Shown: positions 53,516 to 62,465, numbered from the stretch's first letter. The stretch: DNA of 64,000 nt from SIG459 sp045631645 (GCA_045631645.1 JAZQVC010000004.1:1-64000); one strand, 5' to 3'. Notes: a model not told the origin generated them from the sequence alone. A program made the numbers and translations.

Positions 53516-53974
53516 ATGAATAAAATTGCACAGCGCGTATACGATTTGGCTCTTCCCGTTGCCGAAAAAATGGGTCTTGATATCTGGGATGTTGAGTACC
53601 TGAAGGAAGCCGGAGACTGGTATCTGAGAGTTTATATTGATAAGCTTGAGGGCGGTATTTTCATCAGCGACTGCGAGAATTTCAGCCGCGAGATGGACCC
53701 CATTCTCGATGAAGCAGACCCCATTGAAGGAAGCTATGTTTTCGAGGTCAGCTCCGCAGGCGCCGAGCGTCAGCTCAAGCGTCCCTCCGACTTTGAGCGC
53801 TTTATGGGCAGCAATGTTGAAGTAAAGCTCTATAAGGCTGTTGACGGCCGCAAAAGTTATCAGGGCATTCTTTCCGCTTATGAAGACGGAAAGGTAAGCG
53901 TTGATGTGAGCGGAATTGTGATGAGCTTCGAGAAGGAAGTTGTCGCTTCTGTTCGTCTTCGTGTTGTAATATAA
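53516..53974 (+). CDS. rimP: Ribosome maturation factor RimP
   Basis: A 152-residue RimP needed for 30S maturation. It starts MNKIAQRVYDLALPVAEKMG and contains WDVEYLKEAGDWYLRVYID and PIEGSYVFEVSSAGAERQL, both typical of the family. It opens the operon rimP-nusA-ylxR-ylxQ-infB, conserved in almost all bacteria. The ribosome site is weak (TAGGA at 12 bases, GGTG at 7). Expression depends on passing the leader terminator. Confidence 0.93.
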   Translation: MNKIAQRVYDLALPVAEKMGLDIWDVEYLKEAGDWYLRVYIDKLEGGIFISDCENFSREMDPILDEADPIEGSYVFEVSSAGAERQLKRPSDFERFMGSNVEVKLYKAVDGRKSYQGILSAYEDGKVSVDVSGIVMSFEKEVVASVRLRVVI

Positions 53975-54006
53975 CAAAGGATATAAGTATTAAGGAGAAT
54001 ATATAA

Positions 54007-55059
54007 ATGAACGCAGAATTTTTTGTTGCCATCGAAGCTCTTGAGAAGGAAAAGGGCATTTCCAGACAGTATATGTATGACAAAATCCATCAGGCAATGA
54101 TGGCTGCTTTTCGCAAGGATAACCCCGAAGCCGCCGACAACATTGTCATCGATATGAACGAAGAGAAGAAAAAGATCGATATGTATATCGAGATGGAAGT
54201 TGTTGAAGAAGTTGAAAACCCCGCAACCCAGCTGAATCTTGATGCTGCCAAGGCAGTTTCCAAGCGCGCTAAGGTTGGCGGAATTGTCAAGATTCCCGTT
54301 GACACCAAGAAGTTCGGCCGCATTGCCGCTCAGGCAGCAAAGCAGGTTATCATTCAGGGTATCCGTGAGGCAGAGCGCGGCATCGTTTATGAGGAGTTCA
54401 ATAACAAAGAGCATGAGATCCTCACCGGCGTTGTCTCCCGCATCGATCCCAAGAACGGCAGCCTCTCCATCAAAATCAGCTCCAACAGCGAGTATACCGA
54501 GGCTGTTATGCCCGCAAACGAGCAGATCAAGGGCGAGGAACTGAAGGAAGGCAGCAGAGTTAAGGTCTATGTTGTTGAAGTTCGCAACTCCACCCGTGGT
54601 CCCCAGGTTCTCGTTTCCCGCACCCATCCCGGTCTTGTAAAGCGTCTTTTCGAGCTTGAAGTTCCCGAAATCTTTGACGGAACTGTTGAGATCAAGTCCA
54701 TCGCTCGCGAAGCCGGCAGCCGCACCAAGATGGCTGTTTGGTCCAATGCTGAAGAAGTTGATCCTATCGGTTCCTGCGTAGGACCCAAGGGCGGTCGTGT
54801 TGCAAGCATCGTTGATGAGCTCTGCGGCGAGAAAATCGATATCGTAAAGTACAGCGAGTATATCGAGGAATATGTTGCAGCCGCACTGGCTCCCTCTGAG
54901 GTCATTTCTGTTACCCAGCTTGAGGAAGGCAAGAGCTGCCGTGTAATCGTTCCCGATTCTCAGCTTTCTCTTGCAATCGGCAAGGAAGGCCAGAATGCAC
55001 GCCTTGCAGCAAAGCTCACCGGCTATAAGATTGACATTAAGCCCGAGAGCGAGGCATAA
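54007..55059 (+). CDS. nusA: Transcription factor NusA
   Basis: A 350-residue NusA: N-terminal RNA-polymerase-binding domain (about 1-130), S1 domain (about 135-200) and two KH domains (about 200-345; SCVGPKGGRVASIV and AIGKEGQNARLAAKLTG). The C-terminal acidic repeats of E. coli NusA are absent, as in other Firmicutes. It promotes pausing and hairpin-dependent termination. GGAG precedes the ATG. Its gene lies downstream of a terminator in its own operon leader. Confidence 0.96.
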   Translation: MNAEFFVAIEALEKEKGISRQYMYDKIHQAMMAAFRKDNPEAADNIVIDMNEEKKKIDMYIEMEVVEEVENPATQLNLDAAKAVSKRAKVGGIVKIPVDTKKFGRIAAQAAKQVIIQGIREAERGIVYEEFNNKEHEILTGVVSRIDPKNGSLSIKISSNSEYTEAVMPANEQIKGEELKEGSRVKVYVVEVRNSTRGPQVLVSRTHPGLVKRLFELEVPEIFDGTVEIKSIAREAGSRTKMAVWSNAEEVDPIGSCVGPKGGRVASIVDELCGEKIDIVKYSEYIEEYVAAALAPSEVISVTQLEEGKSCRVIVPDSQLSLAIGKEGQNARLAAKLTGYKIDIKPESEA

Positions 55060-55089
55060 GAATTAATTTCTGAAAAGGAGGCAGTCAAA

Positions 55090-55359
55090 GTGCAGAAAAA
55101 AATACCTATGCGGCAGTGTCTTGGCTGCCGTGAGATGAAGCCCAAAAGGGAACTTATCCGTGTGGTAAGATCTCCCGAGGGCACTATAAGCCTTGATTTT
55201 AAGGGCAAGGCAAACGGACGCGGAGCTTATGTCTGCCCCGAAATGACCTGCCTTAAAAAGGCAATGAAGAGCAAAGCCATCGAGCGGGCTTTTGAAACCG
55301 CAATTCCCGAAGAAATATATGCTCTCCTTACGGAGCAGATGGAGGCGGGAGATGAGTAA
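55090..55359 (+). CDS. ylxR: YlxR-type RNA-binding protein (RnpM)
   Basis: An 89-residue basic protein with the family signature RQCLGCREMKPKRELIRVVR and GKANGRGAYVCPEMTCLKKA. In B. subtilis its homologue has been reported to modulate RNase P. The start is GTG 55090, after AAAGGAGG. The end overlaps the next gene by 8 bases. Confidence 0.9.
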   Translation: MQKKIPMRQCLGCREMKPKRELIRVVRSPEGTISLDFKGKANGRGAYVCPEMTCLKKAMKSKAIERAFETAIPEEIYALLTEQMEAGDE

Positions 55360-55783
55360 GGCTCTTAATTATCTTGGAATCGCGAGAAAAAGCGGCGGTA
55401 TGGAAACAGGCGAGGATAATTCCGCAGGACTTGTTAAGGCGGGAAAAGCCAGATTGCTTATCGTTGCAAGCGATACCTCCGACGGTGCAAAGCGCCGCGC
55501 GGAAGGATATGTTTTTGAAACAAACACCGTTTTGGTGGAAGTTCCCTTCACCAAAGATGAAATATCATCCATTAGCGGAAAAAGCGGCTGCAGTATGGCC
55601 GCAATAACAGACCTTGGACTGGCAGCGGCTTTCCTGAAGGCGCTTGCTCAGGAACAGGGAGAAAAGTATTCCGAAGCTTATGAGCACATTGAAGCTTTGA
55701 AGCAGAGGATTGAAAAGCGCAAGACGAGTAAATCTCCTGCGCTTAGCAGCAAAACGGGTATTAGGAGGAAGAAAAGCGTATGA
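55352..55783 (+). CDS. ylxQ: YlxQ-type L7Ae-family protein
   Basis: A 143-residue protein whose first 100 residues are an L7Ae/L30e fold (NYLGIARKSGGMETGEDNSA, ARLLIVASDTSDGAKRR), an RNA kink-turn binding family. A charged tail of about 40 residues extends it beyond the usual 100. ATG 55352 overlaps ylxR by 8 bases and has GGAGG upstream; the in-frame extension to 55292 is inside ylxR. The stop overlaps infB by 4 bases (ATGA). Confidence 0.88.
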   Translation: MSKALNYLGIARKSGGMETGEDNSAGLVKAGKARLLIVASDTSDGAKRRAEGYVFETNTVLVEVPFTKDEISSISGKSGCSMAAITDLGLAAAFLKALAQEQGEKYSEAYEHIEALKQRIEKRKTSKSPALSSKTGIRRKKSV

Positions 55784-58146
55784 GCAGTTTTGAAAAATAC
55801 AGAATTCACGAGGTGGCCAAGGATTTTAATATCACCAGCAAGGTCGTCTCTGAGATATTGACGGAGTATGCCTCCGCACCCAAAAACCATATGCAGGTTC
55901 TTGAGCAGGGCGAGCTCGACCTCATTTTTGAGTATCTCACCCAGCATAATCAGATGGAGTCCATTGCCGAGGTGTTTGCAGTTCCCGCAGCGCCCAAGGC
56001 AGCAGAGCAGAAGGCTCCCCAGCAGGGCAAGCCTCAGCAGGCTAAGGCTCCTCAGAACCAGCAGGCAAAACCCCAGCAGGGCAAGGCTCCTCAGAGCCAG
56101 CAGGCAAAGCCCCAGCAGAGCGCTCCCCAGCCCAAGGCTGAGCAGAAGCCCCATGTCCCCAGACAGGTGGCTGAAAAGCGCATTGTTGATACCCGCGGCA
56201 ATACCAACACCAACCTGAGCAAGTATGACGAGAAGTTCGATAATCTTGCAGGTGAGCGCGGTGAAAAGCAGCGCGGCGGCAAGGAGAAGTTCACCAACCG
56301 CAATAAGCAGCGTCAGGCACAGGCTCCTTCCAACAAGCGCCGTCAGGAAGAGAAGGACAAGATGCAGCGTCTGCAGCTTGAAATTGCCAAGAAACAGCCT
56401 ACCAAGGTCTCCATTCCCGATGAAATCGCCGTTGGCGAACTGGCATCCCGTATGAAGAAGACCGCTGCTGAGGTTATCAAGCAGCTTATCAAGCTTGGCG
56501 TTTTTGCCTCCGTTTCCGAAATTATCGACTATGACACCGCAGCTCTCGTTGCTATGGAACTTGGCTGCGTTGTTGAGAAAGAAGTTATCGTAACCGTTGA
56601 AGAGCGTCTTATTGACGACCGCGAGGATGCACCCGAAGAGCTCATCTCCCGCGCTCCCGTTGTTGTCGTTATGGGTCACGTTGACCACGGTAAGACCTCT
56701 CTTCTGGACTGCATCCGCCATGCAAATGTTGCTTCCGGCGAGGCAGGCGGTATAACCCAGCATATCGGCGCTTACACCGTTGAAATCAACGGCAGCCCCA
56801 TTACTTTCCTTGATACCCCCGGCCACGAGGCATTCACCTCTATGCGTGCCCGCGGCGCTATGATTACCGATATTGCAATTCTGGTTGTTGCAGCCGATGA
56901 CGGTATCATGCCCCAGACCATCGAGTCCATCAACCACGCAAAGGCAGCAGGTATCCCCATTGTTGTTGCTATCAATAAGATAGACACTGTCGGCGCAAAC
57001 CCCGACCGTATCAAGCAGCAGCTCACCCAGTATGACATCGTACCCGAAGAGTGGGGCGGCGACACCATTGTTTGCCCCATCTCCGCAAAGAAGAAGATCG
57101 GTATCGAAGACCTTCTTGAAAACCTTGTTGTTCTGGCTGAGGTTCAGGAGCTTAAGGCTAACCCCAACCGTGCAGCAAAAGGTACTGTTATCGAGGCTCG
57201 TCTCGATAAGGGCCGTGGCCCCATCATGACTGTTCTGGTTCAGAACGGCACTCTCCGCTCCGGAGACATCATCATCGCCGGCACTGCTGTTGGCCGCGTT
57301 CGTACTATGACCAATGATAAGGGTCAGCGCGTAACCTCTGCAGGTCCTTCCGTTCCCGTTGAGATTACCGGTATGAGCGAAGTTCCCAACGCAGGCGATA
57401 TTTTCAACGCAGTTGCAGACGAGCGTATGGCTCGCGAACTGGTTGAAGAGCGCAAGGAGCAGGCAAAGAATCAGGCTCTCGGCGGTAACCGCAAGGTAAG
57501 CCTGGATGACCTCTTTGCTCAGATCAAGCAGGGCGATCTTAAGGACTTCAACATCATTGTCAAGGCTGACGTTCAGGGTTCTGCCGAGGCTGTTAAGGCA
57601 TCTCTTGAGAAGATGACCAATGAAGAAGTCCGCGTCAAGGTTATCCACAGTGCAGTCGGCGCAATCAATGAGTCCGACGTTATGCTTGCAGCAACCTCCG
57701 GCGCAGTTATCGTAGGCTTCAATGTCCGTCCCGATAACGCTGCCCGTGACAGCGCAGCAAGAAGCGGCGTTGATCTCCGTATGTACCGCGTCATTTATGA
57801 CTGCATCAACGAGATTGAAGCTGCTATGAAGGGTATGCTGGCTCCCAAGTTCCATGAAGTTATCATCGGCCACGCCGAGGTTCGTGAAACCTATAAGGTC
57901 AGCAAGGTTGGCACTGTCTGCGGCTGCTATGTTACCGACGGTAAGATTCAGCGCGGCTGCTCTGTCCGTGTTCTCCGTGATAACATCGTTATCCACGAGG
58001 GCGAACTGGCATCTCTCCGCCGCTTCAAGGATGACGTTAAGGAAGTTGCCACTAACTTTGAATGCGGTATGCAGGTTGAAAAGTTCAACGATATCAAAGT
58101 TGGCGACGTTATCGAGTGCTTCGTAATGGAAGAGATCAAGCAGTAA
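55780..58146 (+). CDS. infB: Translation initiation factor IF-2
   Basis: A 788-residue IF-2. Two IF2-N modules (about 1-55 and 215-265) flank a linker rich in Gln, Pro, Ala and Lys; the G domain has GHVDHGKTSLLD, DTPGHEAFTSMRARG and NKID; domains II-IV end in the fMet-tRNA binding part (about 690-785). It positions initiator tRNA and joins the subunits. The N-terminal linker contains a short tandem repeat (56047-56121). Its start overlaps ylxQ. Confidence 0.96.
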   Translation: MSSFEKYRIHEVAKDFNITSKVVSEILTEYASAPKNHMQVLEQGELDLIFEYLTQHNQMESIAEVFAVPAAPKAAEQKAPQQGKPQQAKAPQNQQAKPQQGKAPQSQQAKPQQSAPQPKAEQKPHVPRQVAEKRIVDTRGNTNTNLSKYDEKFDNLAGERGEKQRGGKEKFTNRNKQRQAQAPSNKRRQEEKDKMQRLQLEIAKKQPTKVSIPDEIAVGELASRMKKTAAEVIKQLIKLGVFASVSEIIDYDTAALVAMELGCVVEKEVIVTVEERLIDDREDAPEELISRAPVVVVMGHVDHGKTSLLDCIRHANVASGEAGGITQHIGAYTVEINGSPITFLDTPGHEAFTSMRARGAMITDIAILVVAADDGIMPQTIESINHAKAAGIPIVVAINKIDTVGANPDRIKQQLTQYDIVPEEWGGDTIVCPISAKKKIGIEDLLENLVVLAEVQELKANPNRAAKGTVIEARLDKGRGPIMTVLVQNGTLRSGDIIIAGTAVGRVRTMTNDKGQRVTSAGPSVPVEITGMSEVPNAGDIFNAVADERMARELVEERKEQAKNQALGGNRKVSLDDLFAQIKQGDLKDFNIIVKADVQGSAEAVKASLEKMTNEEVRVKVIHSAVGAINESDVMLAATSGAVIVGFNVRPDNAARDSAARSGVDLRMYRVIYDCINEIEAAMKGMLAPKFHEVIIGHAEVRETYKVSKVGTVCGCYVTDGKIQRGCSVRVLRDNIVIHEGELASLRRFKDDVKEVATNFECGMQVEKFNDIKVGDVIECFVMEEIKQ
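56047..56121 (+). repeat. Tandem 39-base repeat in the infB linker
   Basis: Nearly two copies of a 39-base unit (56047-56085 and 56086-56121) encode a 13-residue repeat APQxQQAKPQQxK. Flanking sequence is also Gln/Pro/Lys-rich, so the linker has probably grown by slippage and its length should vary between strains. Confidence 0.7.
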
Positions 58147-58160
58147 AGCATATAAAAGCT

Positions 58161-58196
58161 AAAATAACGGGCGGCTCCTCGGCTGCCCGTTATTTT
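58161..58196 (+). terminator. Long hairpin between infB and rbfA
   Basis: Arms of 15 bases (AAAATAACGGGC at 58161-58172 with GCCCGTTATTTT at 58185-58196, plus three inner pairs, one G-T) end in TTTT then GAGG. It may be a partial terminator or an RNase-processing and stability element, lowering rbfA-nrnA-truB-ribF output relative to infB. Confidence 0.55.
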
Positions 58197-58247
58197 GAGG
58201 TAATACACATTTGATTATTAATATCCTTTTTGAAGGAGGAAAAATAA

Positions 58248-58619
58248 ATGGCAAGCAACAAGCTTCAGAGAACAAACGATGATATTCAGTTTGTCCTTTC
58301 CCGACTTCTCCCTCAGGTGAAAGATCCCCGTGTTAACCAGGGCAGCCTTATTTCCATCACCAGAGTGGACACCACCGGCGACCTTCGCTACTGCAAGGTG
58401 TATGTAAGCATCCTTGGCGAGGTCAATGAAAAGGAATTCAAAAAAGGCGTGAAGAGTGCTTCTCCCTGGCTCCGCCGTGAGCTTGGAATCGCTCTCAACC
58501 TTCGCTATACCCCCGAGCTTATTTTTGAACTGGATAAGAGCATAGAATACGGCGCCCATATCCATTCCGTTATGGAGAGCCTCAATATTTCCGGTGACGA
58601 AAATGATGAAGATATGTGA
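58248..58619 (+). CDS. rbfA: Ribosome-binding factor A
   Basis: A 123-residue RbfA (KH-like), required for 16S 5' end maturation. Typical segments are NDDIQFVLSRLLPQVKDPRV, VDTTGDLRYCKVYVSILGE and LNLRYTPELIFELDKSIEYG. AAGGAGG precedes the ATG. Its 3' end overlaps nrnA by 17 bases. Confidence 0.94.
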   Translation: MASNKLQRTNDDIQFVLSRLLPQVKDPRVNQGSLISITRVDTTGDLRYCKVYVSILGEVNEKEFKKGVKSASPWLRRELGIALNLRYTPELIFELDKSIEYGAHIHSVMESLNISGDENDEDM

Positions 58620-59541
58620 TTGCGCATCTCTTCTTAGGGATAAGGATAATTTCCTTATCCTTACTCATACACGCCCCGATGGAGACACTCTCTGCTCCGC
58701 GGCGGCTCTTTGCTCTGCCTTGAGAAGATTGGGCAAGACTGCGTATTTGTATAATAATCCCGAGATAACCGAAACATATTCTTCTTTTGTTAAGGATTAT
58801 ATCTGCTCTTTCGCTATGGAAAAGCCCTATGTTGTTAGTGTAGATACCGCGGATTTGCGCATGCTGCCTCTCGGATTTGAAGGCAATGTTGATCTTGCAA
58901 TTGACCATCATGCCTCCAATAGCGGCTATGCAAAGGAAAACCTTGTCATGGGTGGAAAAGCTGCCTGCGGCGAGATAATCCTTGAACTTATCGAGGAACT
59001 TTGCGGTGGCCTCACCACTGAGGAAGCAAACTTAGTGTATGCCGCCATTAGCACTGATACGGGATGCTTCTGCTATGGAAACACCAATCCCGATACTCTT
59101 CGTGCCGCAGCGAAAGTGATTGAGTATGGCGCAGAAAACGGCTGGCTCAATAAGCTCCTTTTCCGCAGCATGTCTTTCTCCCGTCTTAAGCTGGAGGGAC
59201 TTTTGTATGCAAATTTGCGCTCTTACAGGGATAACACCATCAACATCGCCGTTGTAACTCAGGATATGATGCGCGAATCTGGCGCTACCGAGGATGACTG
59301 CGATGACCTTGCCTCTCTTGCGGGAAAGGTGAGGGGAAGCATTGTGTCCATAACAGTGCGAGAGCTTCCCGAGGGGCGCAGCAAGGCCTCTGTCCGCACC
59401 AACGATCAGGTAAACGCAAGCGCAATATGTGCCCACTTTGGCGGCGGTGGTCATGCAATGGCTGCCGGCTGCAATGCGGATATGGAACCTTATGAGCTGG
59501 CAGATGCCCTGCTTAAAGTTGTTTACGAGGTTATGGGATGA
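58603..59541 (+). CDS. nrnA: NrnA-type DHH phosphoesterase (nanoRNase/pAp phosphatase)
   Basis: A 312-residue DHH-DHHA1 protein. The metal site is HTRPDGDTLCSAAAL and AIDHHASN, and the DHHA1 substrate motif is FGGGGHAMAAGC. NrnA degrades 2-5 nt RNAs and dephosphorylates pAp. Three starts are possible; ATG 58603 is chosen, 5 bases after GGTGA (GTG 58594 and ATG 58606 remain open). It sits between rbfA and truB, a usual Firmicutes order, and overlaps both. Confidence 0.92.
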   Translation: MMKICDCASLLRDKDNFLILTHTRPDGDTLCSAAALCSALRRLGKTAYLYNNPEITETYSSFVKDYICSFAMEKPYVVSVDTADLRMLPLGFEGNVDLAIDHHASNSGYAKENLVMGGKAACGEIILELIEELCGGLTTEEANLVYAAISTDTGCFCYGNTNPDTLRAAAKVIEYGAENGWLNKLLFRSMSFSRLKLEGLLYANLRSYRDNTINIAVVTQDMMRESGATEDDCDDLASLAGKVRGSIVSITVRELPEGRSKASVRTNDQVNASAICAHFGGGGHAMAAGCNADMEPYELADALLKVVYEVMG

Positions 59542-60404
59542 ACGGCATTTTGCTTATAGATAAACCCACGGACTGGACAAGCATGGATGTTTGCGCCAAG
59601 CTTCGCGGAGTTTTCCATGAAAAACGCATAGGTCATAGCGGAACTCTTGATCCCATGGCAACGGGTCTTCTTGTTGTGTTTCTCGGAAAAGCCACCAAGG
59701 CTGTGGAGTTTGCGGAAGCGGACAGCAAGGAGTATATAGCCCGCCTTCGTCTTGGTATCACAACGGATACTCAGGATACGAGCGGCAATGTTATCTCGGA
59801 AAAGAAGTGCGAAGTAAGTGATGAGCAGCTTTTGTCCGCTCTTGAAAAGTTCAAGGGAGAAATTGACCAGATTCCTCCCATGTATTCCGCAATCAAGATT
59901 GGCGGAAAAAAGCTTTATGAAATTGCCCGCAAGGGTGAGAGCGTTGAGAGGAAAAGCAGAAGAATCACCATCCATAGCCTTGAATTTCTTGGCTGGGAGG
60001 ATGGAGATGCTCTTTTGCGTGTTAGCTGTAGCAAGGGCACATATATACGCACTCTCTGCAATGATATTGGCGAAGCACTGGGATGCGGAGGATGCATGTC
60101 TTCGCTGCGCCGCAGCGCTGCTGGTATATTCACTATTTCTGAGGCTCATAGCCTTGAGGAAGTGATTGCAGCAGGCGAAAATGCGGAAAAATTCCTTTTA
60201 CCTGTGGAAAGCCTTTTTGCATCTCTGCCTTCTGTTACGCTTAATGCAAAACAGGAGAAGCTTTTCAAAAACGGTGTGAGATTCACTTTTGCCGCCGCGT
60301 TCGATAAATTTCGCGTTTATTCCGAAAAGGGAGAATTTCTTGCCCTTGCCGCCATTGAAAATGGCAAAATTGTTTGTGTAAAGAGTTTTTATGAGGTGAA
60401 CTGA
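59538..60404 (+). CDS. truB: tRNA pseudouridine-55 synthase
   Basis: A 288-residue TruB. The catalytic Asp is in GHSGTLDPMATGLLVV (about residue 38), followed by KEYIARLRLGITTDTQD and a C-terminal PUA-like part (about 225-285). It makes pseudouridine 55 in the T-loop of tRNA, next to the ribothymidine 54 that the trmFO product of this window makes. The 4-base overlap with nrnA and 1-base overlap with ribF imply coupled translation. Confidence 0.95.
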   Translation: MNGILLIDKPTDWTSMDVCAKLRGVFHEKRIGHSGTLDPMATGLLVVFLGKATKAVEFAEADSKEYIARLRLGITTDTQDTSGNVISEKKCEVSDEQLLSALEKFKGEIDQIPPMYSAIKIGGKKLYEIARKGESVERKSRRITIHSLEFLGWEDGDALLRVSCSKGTYIRTLCNDIGEALGCGGCMSSLRRSAAGIFTISEAHSLEEVIAAGENAEKFLLPVESLFASLPSVTLNAKQEKLFKNGVRFTFAAAFDKFRVYSEKGEFLALAAIENGKIVCVKSFYEVN

Positions 60405-61300
60405 TGAATAAGCCCAGCGCAAAAGTAATGGCCCTCGGTTTTTTCGATGGCATTCATATAGGCCATGGGGCTCTTATGGAGCGCAGCAAAGCTGTTGCGG
60501 AGAGCCTTGGGGCAGAGTGTGCTGTGCTCACCTTTGACAGCCATCCCGACACCTATGTGAAAGGCGTGGAGGTTGAGCTTATCAACTCCGCCGCTGACCG
60601 CCGATATATTCTTAAACGCTATTTCGATATTGATAATGTCTATTTCATCCGTTTCAACGAGTGCACCATGCGCATGAACTGGAAGGATTTTATAGACAGC
60701 GTAATTGAGAGCTATAATGCCGTTCACTTTGTTGTGGGTCATGATTTCTGCTTTGGATATAAGGGTGAGGGCAAGGCTGATGTGCTGAAAGCTTATTGCG
60801 AGAGCATTGGTGTGGGCTGTGATATAATAAGCCCTGTAATGCGTGACGGCGAGATTGTAAGCTCCACTCTTATCCGCAATCTCCTTTCCGAAGGCGAGAC
60901 GGAAAAAGCCAATGAGTATCTGGGACATCCCCATATTCTAACAGACACAGTTCGCTCCGGCTTTAAGATAGGCGGCAGCACCCTTGGCGCCCCAACAATC
61001 AATATGGTTTTCGGTGAGGGAGTGCTGGTGCCTCGCTGCGGAGTTTATGCCACCAGAACAATCCTGACTGAGGGAGAATATTCCTCCGTCACCAATATTG
61101 GCGTTCGCCCCACTTTTGGCGGAAACGAAGTAACCGTTGAGACCAATATTTTCGATTTCAGCGGCTATCTTTACGGCACCAATGTCTGTGTGGAGTTCCA
61201 TAGTTTTATTCGCCCTGAGCGCAAATTTTCCTCTCCTGAGGAGCTTATGGCGCAAATACAGAAAGATTGCAAAAGTGCAAAAGATTTTTTCGATAAATAA
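60404..61300 (+). CDS. ribF: Bifunctional riboflavin kinase / FAD synthetase
   Basis: A 298-residue RibF. Residues about 5-160 are the FAD synthetase (nucleotidyl-transferase fold; LGFFDGIHIGHGALMERS with the HxGH-like site). Residues about 175-297 are riboflavin kinase (GSTLGAPTINM, FGGNEVTVETNIFDFSG). It makes FMN and FAD, the latter being the cofactor of TrmFO. The usual kinase signature G(R)xLG-PTxN is partly changed (GGSTLGAPTIN) but the Pro-Thr-x-Asn core is present. The gene ends the nusA-infB operon. Confidence 0.94.
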   Translation: MNKPSAKVMALGFFDGIHIGHGALMERSKAVAESLGAECAVLTFDSHPDTYVKGVEVELINSAADRRYILKRYFDIDNVYFIRFNECTMRMNWKDFIDSVIESYNAVHFVVGHDFCFGYKGEGKADVLKAYCESIGVGCDIISPVMRDGEIVSSTLIRNLLSEGETEKANEYLGHPHILTDTVRSGFKIGGSTLGAPTINMVFGEGVLVPRCGVYATRTILTEGEYSSVTNIGVRPTFGGNEVTVETNIFDFSGYLYGTNVCVEFHSFIRPERKFSSPEELMAQIQKDCKSAKDFFDK

Positions 61301-61338
61301 AAAAGATGAGTTCCTTTATGAGAGGAACTCATCTTTTT
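61300..61338. terminator. Terminator shared by ribF and the convergent exonuclease gene
   Basis: The 15-bp stem (61301-61315 with 61323-61337) around ATGAGTTCC/GGAACTCAT has a 7-base loop and ends in TTTTT on both strands. Confidence 0.92.
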
Positions 61339-61342
61339 ATCT

Positions 61343-62311
61343 TTATGCGTTTGTGCTTTTCTTTCTCTTGCGGACGCGCTTACGGTTCTGGATAGACTTC
61401 TGCTTATAGTATGCCTCCATCTCCTCGTCAGCTTTATAGATGATGCGGTTAGCGGTCCAAGTTTCCTCCTCGGTGTGACGGAACTTCACGCGGGTGAGGA
61501 ACTTGCCGTGTTCGGGACATTCAGCAAGGGTCATATATCGTTTGTCTCCCTGATTGACCCAGCGCTGGTTGCTCATCTCCTTGCAGCATTCGGGGCAGGG
61601 AATGAGGGAAAGGCGCTCGTCGGCAAAAGCCTCGCTTCTGGTGGCATAGCCGCCGAAGGTGAGATGCTCAAGGGGCTCAGGACCTTCATCACTGTCTTCG
61701 GAAGCTTTTTTGCGACGCAAGGAGAGCTGGTGCATGGTTTCGTCATAGCCTGCCAGTCCCTCCATAAGATCAAGATGGGAACAAACAAGGGCGGTGTTGT
61801 AGGCGTCTCCGAGGGCATCGTGAGCAACTCTGGTCTGCTCAATGCCGAAGTGCTCCATGGCGGTGGAAAGGGATTTCTGGTTTCTGTCGCCATCGGTCTG
61901 CATATTGTAGATAATCTGGAGATTTACCCAACCTGCAATCCAGTCCCAGTCAAGGTCATGGACTATTATGTTCTGCTCCATAATACCCTTGTCATCATAG
62001 CCCCAGGTGAGGAATGTGCAGCCGTCGCCGCAGAATTCGCGGAACTGGCGCATAGCCTCTTTGAAGCCGCAGGCATCATTGAGGCGCTCGGAGTCAATTC
62101 CTGTAAGCTTTTTAACCTTATAATGCATCTTGCGGAAGTATACGGGCTTAACGTCTATCTGGAACTCTTCGCCGGGGGTGAAATCCTCGTTGAGCTTGCA
62201 TGCGCCAATCTGGATAATCTCGCCGCGAAGATGAATGGGGAGACGGTTGTATATGGGAGATTTGGAGCTCATTGCCTGGTTCCATTCCAGGTCAAGAACT
62301 ACATACTGCAT
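61343..62311 (-). CDS. DEDDh 3'-5' exonuclease with C-terminal zinc ribbon
   Basis: A 322-residue protein. Residues about 1-185 are a DnaQ/RNase T-type exonuclease with all four catalytic groups: VVLDLEWN (Asp, Glu), TWGYDDKGI (Asp) and AHDALGDAYNT (His-x4-Asp). It most resembles the Eri1/KapD-like branch. The rest carries paired Cys/His residues (CPECC, then CPEHG) that look like a zinc ribbon, and a basic tail (NRKRVRKRKK), pointing to nucleic-acid binding. The substrate is unknown; the RNA-trimming branch is more likely than replication proofreading. ATG 62311 follows GGTGAT; a TTG 18 bases earlier is not favoured. Confidence 0.8.
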   Translation of the reverse strand: MQYVVLDLEWNQAMSSKSPIYNRLPIHLRGEIIQIGACKLNEDFTPGEEFQIDVKPVYFRKMHYKVKKLTGIDSERLNDACGFKEAMRQFREFCGDGCTFLTWGYDDKGIMEQNIIVHDLDWDWIAGWVNLQIIYNMQTDGDRNQKSLSTAMEHFGIEQTRVAHDALGDAYNTALVCSHLDLMEGLAGYDETMHQLSLRRKKASEDSDEGPEPLEHLTFGGYATRSEAFADERLSLIPCPECCKEMSNQRWVNQGDKRYMTLAECPEHGKFLTRVKFRHTEEETWTANRIIYKADEEMEAYYKQKSIQNRKRVRKRKKSTNA

Positions 62312-62341
62312 TAATATCACCACTTTCAATTGATAGAGGGC

Positions 62342-62371
62342 ATTATATCACATTTCAAAGGCATATAACAA
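62342..62371 (-). promoter_or_regulatory. Promoter of the DEDDh exonuclease gene
   Basis: On the minus strand TTGTTA (62371-62366) and TATAAT (62347-62342), spacing 18, with TGTGA directly before the -10 (extended -10 type). Confidence 0.6.
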
Positions 62372-62382
62372 CAGTTTTTTCA

Positions 62383-62411
62383 TTGTTTAAGCCGGATAAG
62401 TGTGATATAAT
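62383..62411 (+). promoter_or_regulatory. Promoter of ddl-murF
   Basis: TTGTTT (62383-62388) and TATAAT (62406-62411), spacing 17, again with TGTGA before the -10 box. The 12 bases TGTGATATAATG are identical in the two divergent promoters. Confidence 0.7.
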
Positions 62412-62465
62412 GACCCCTCAGTGGCATAATGTCATATTTGTAATTATTTAGGAGGAACTAATCCT

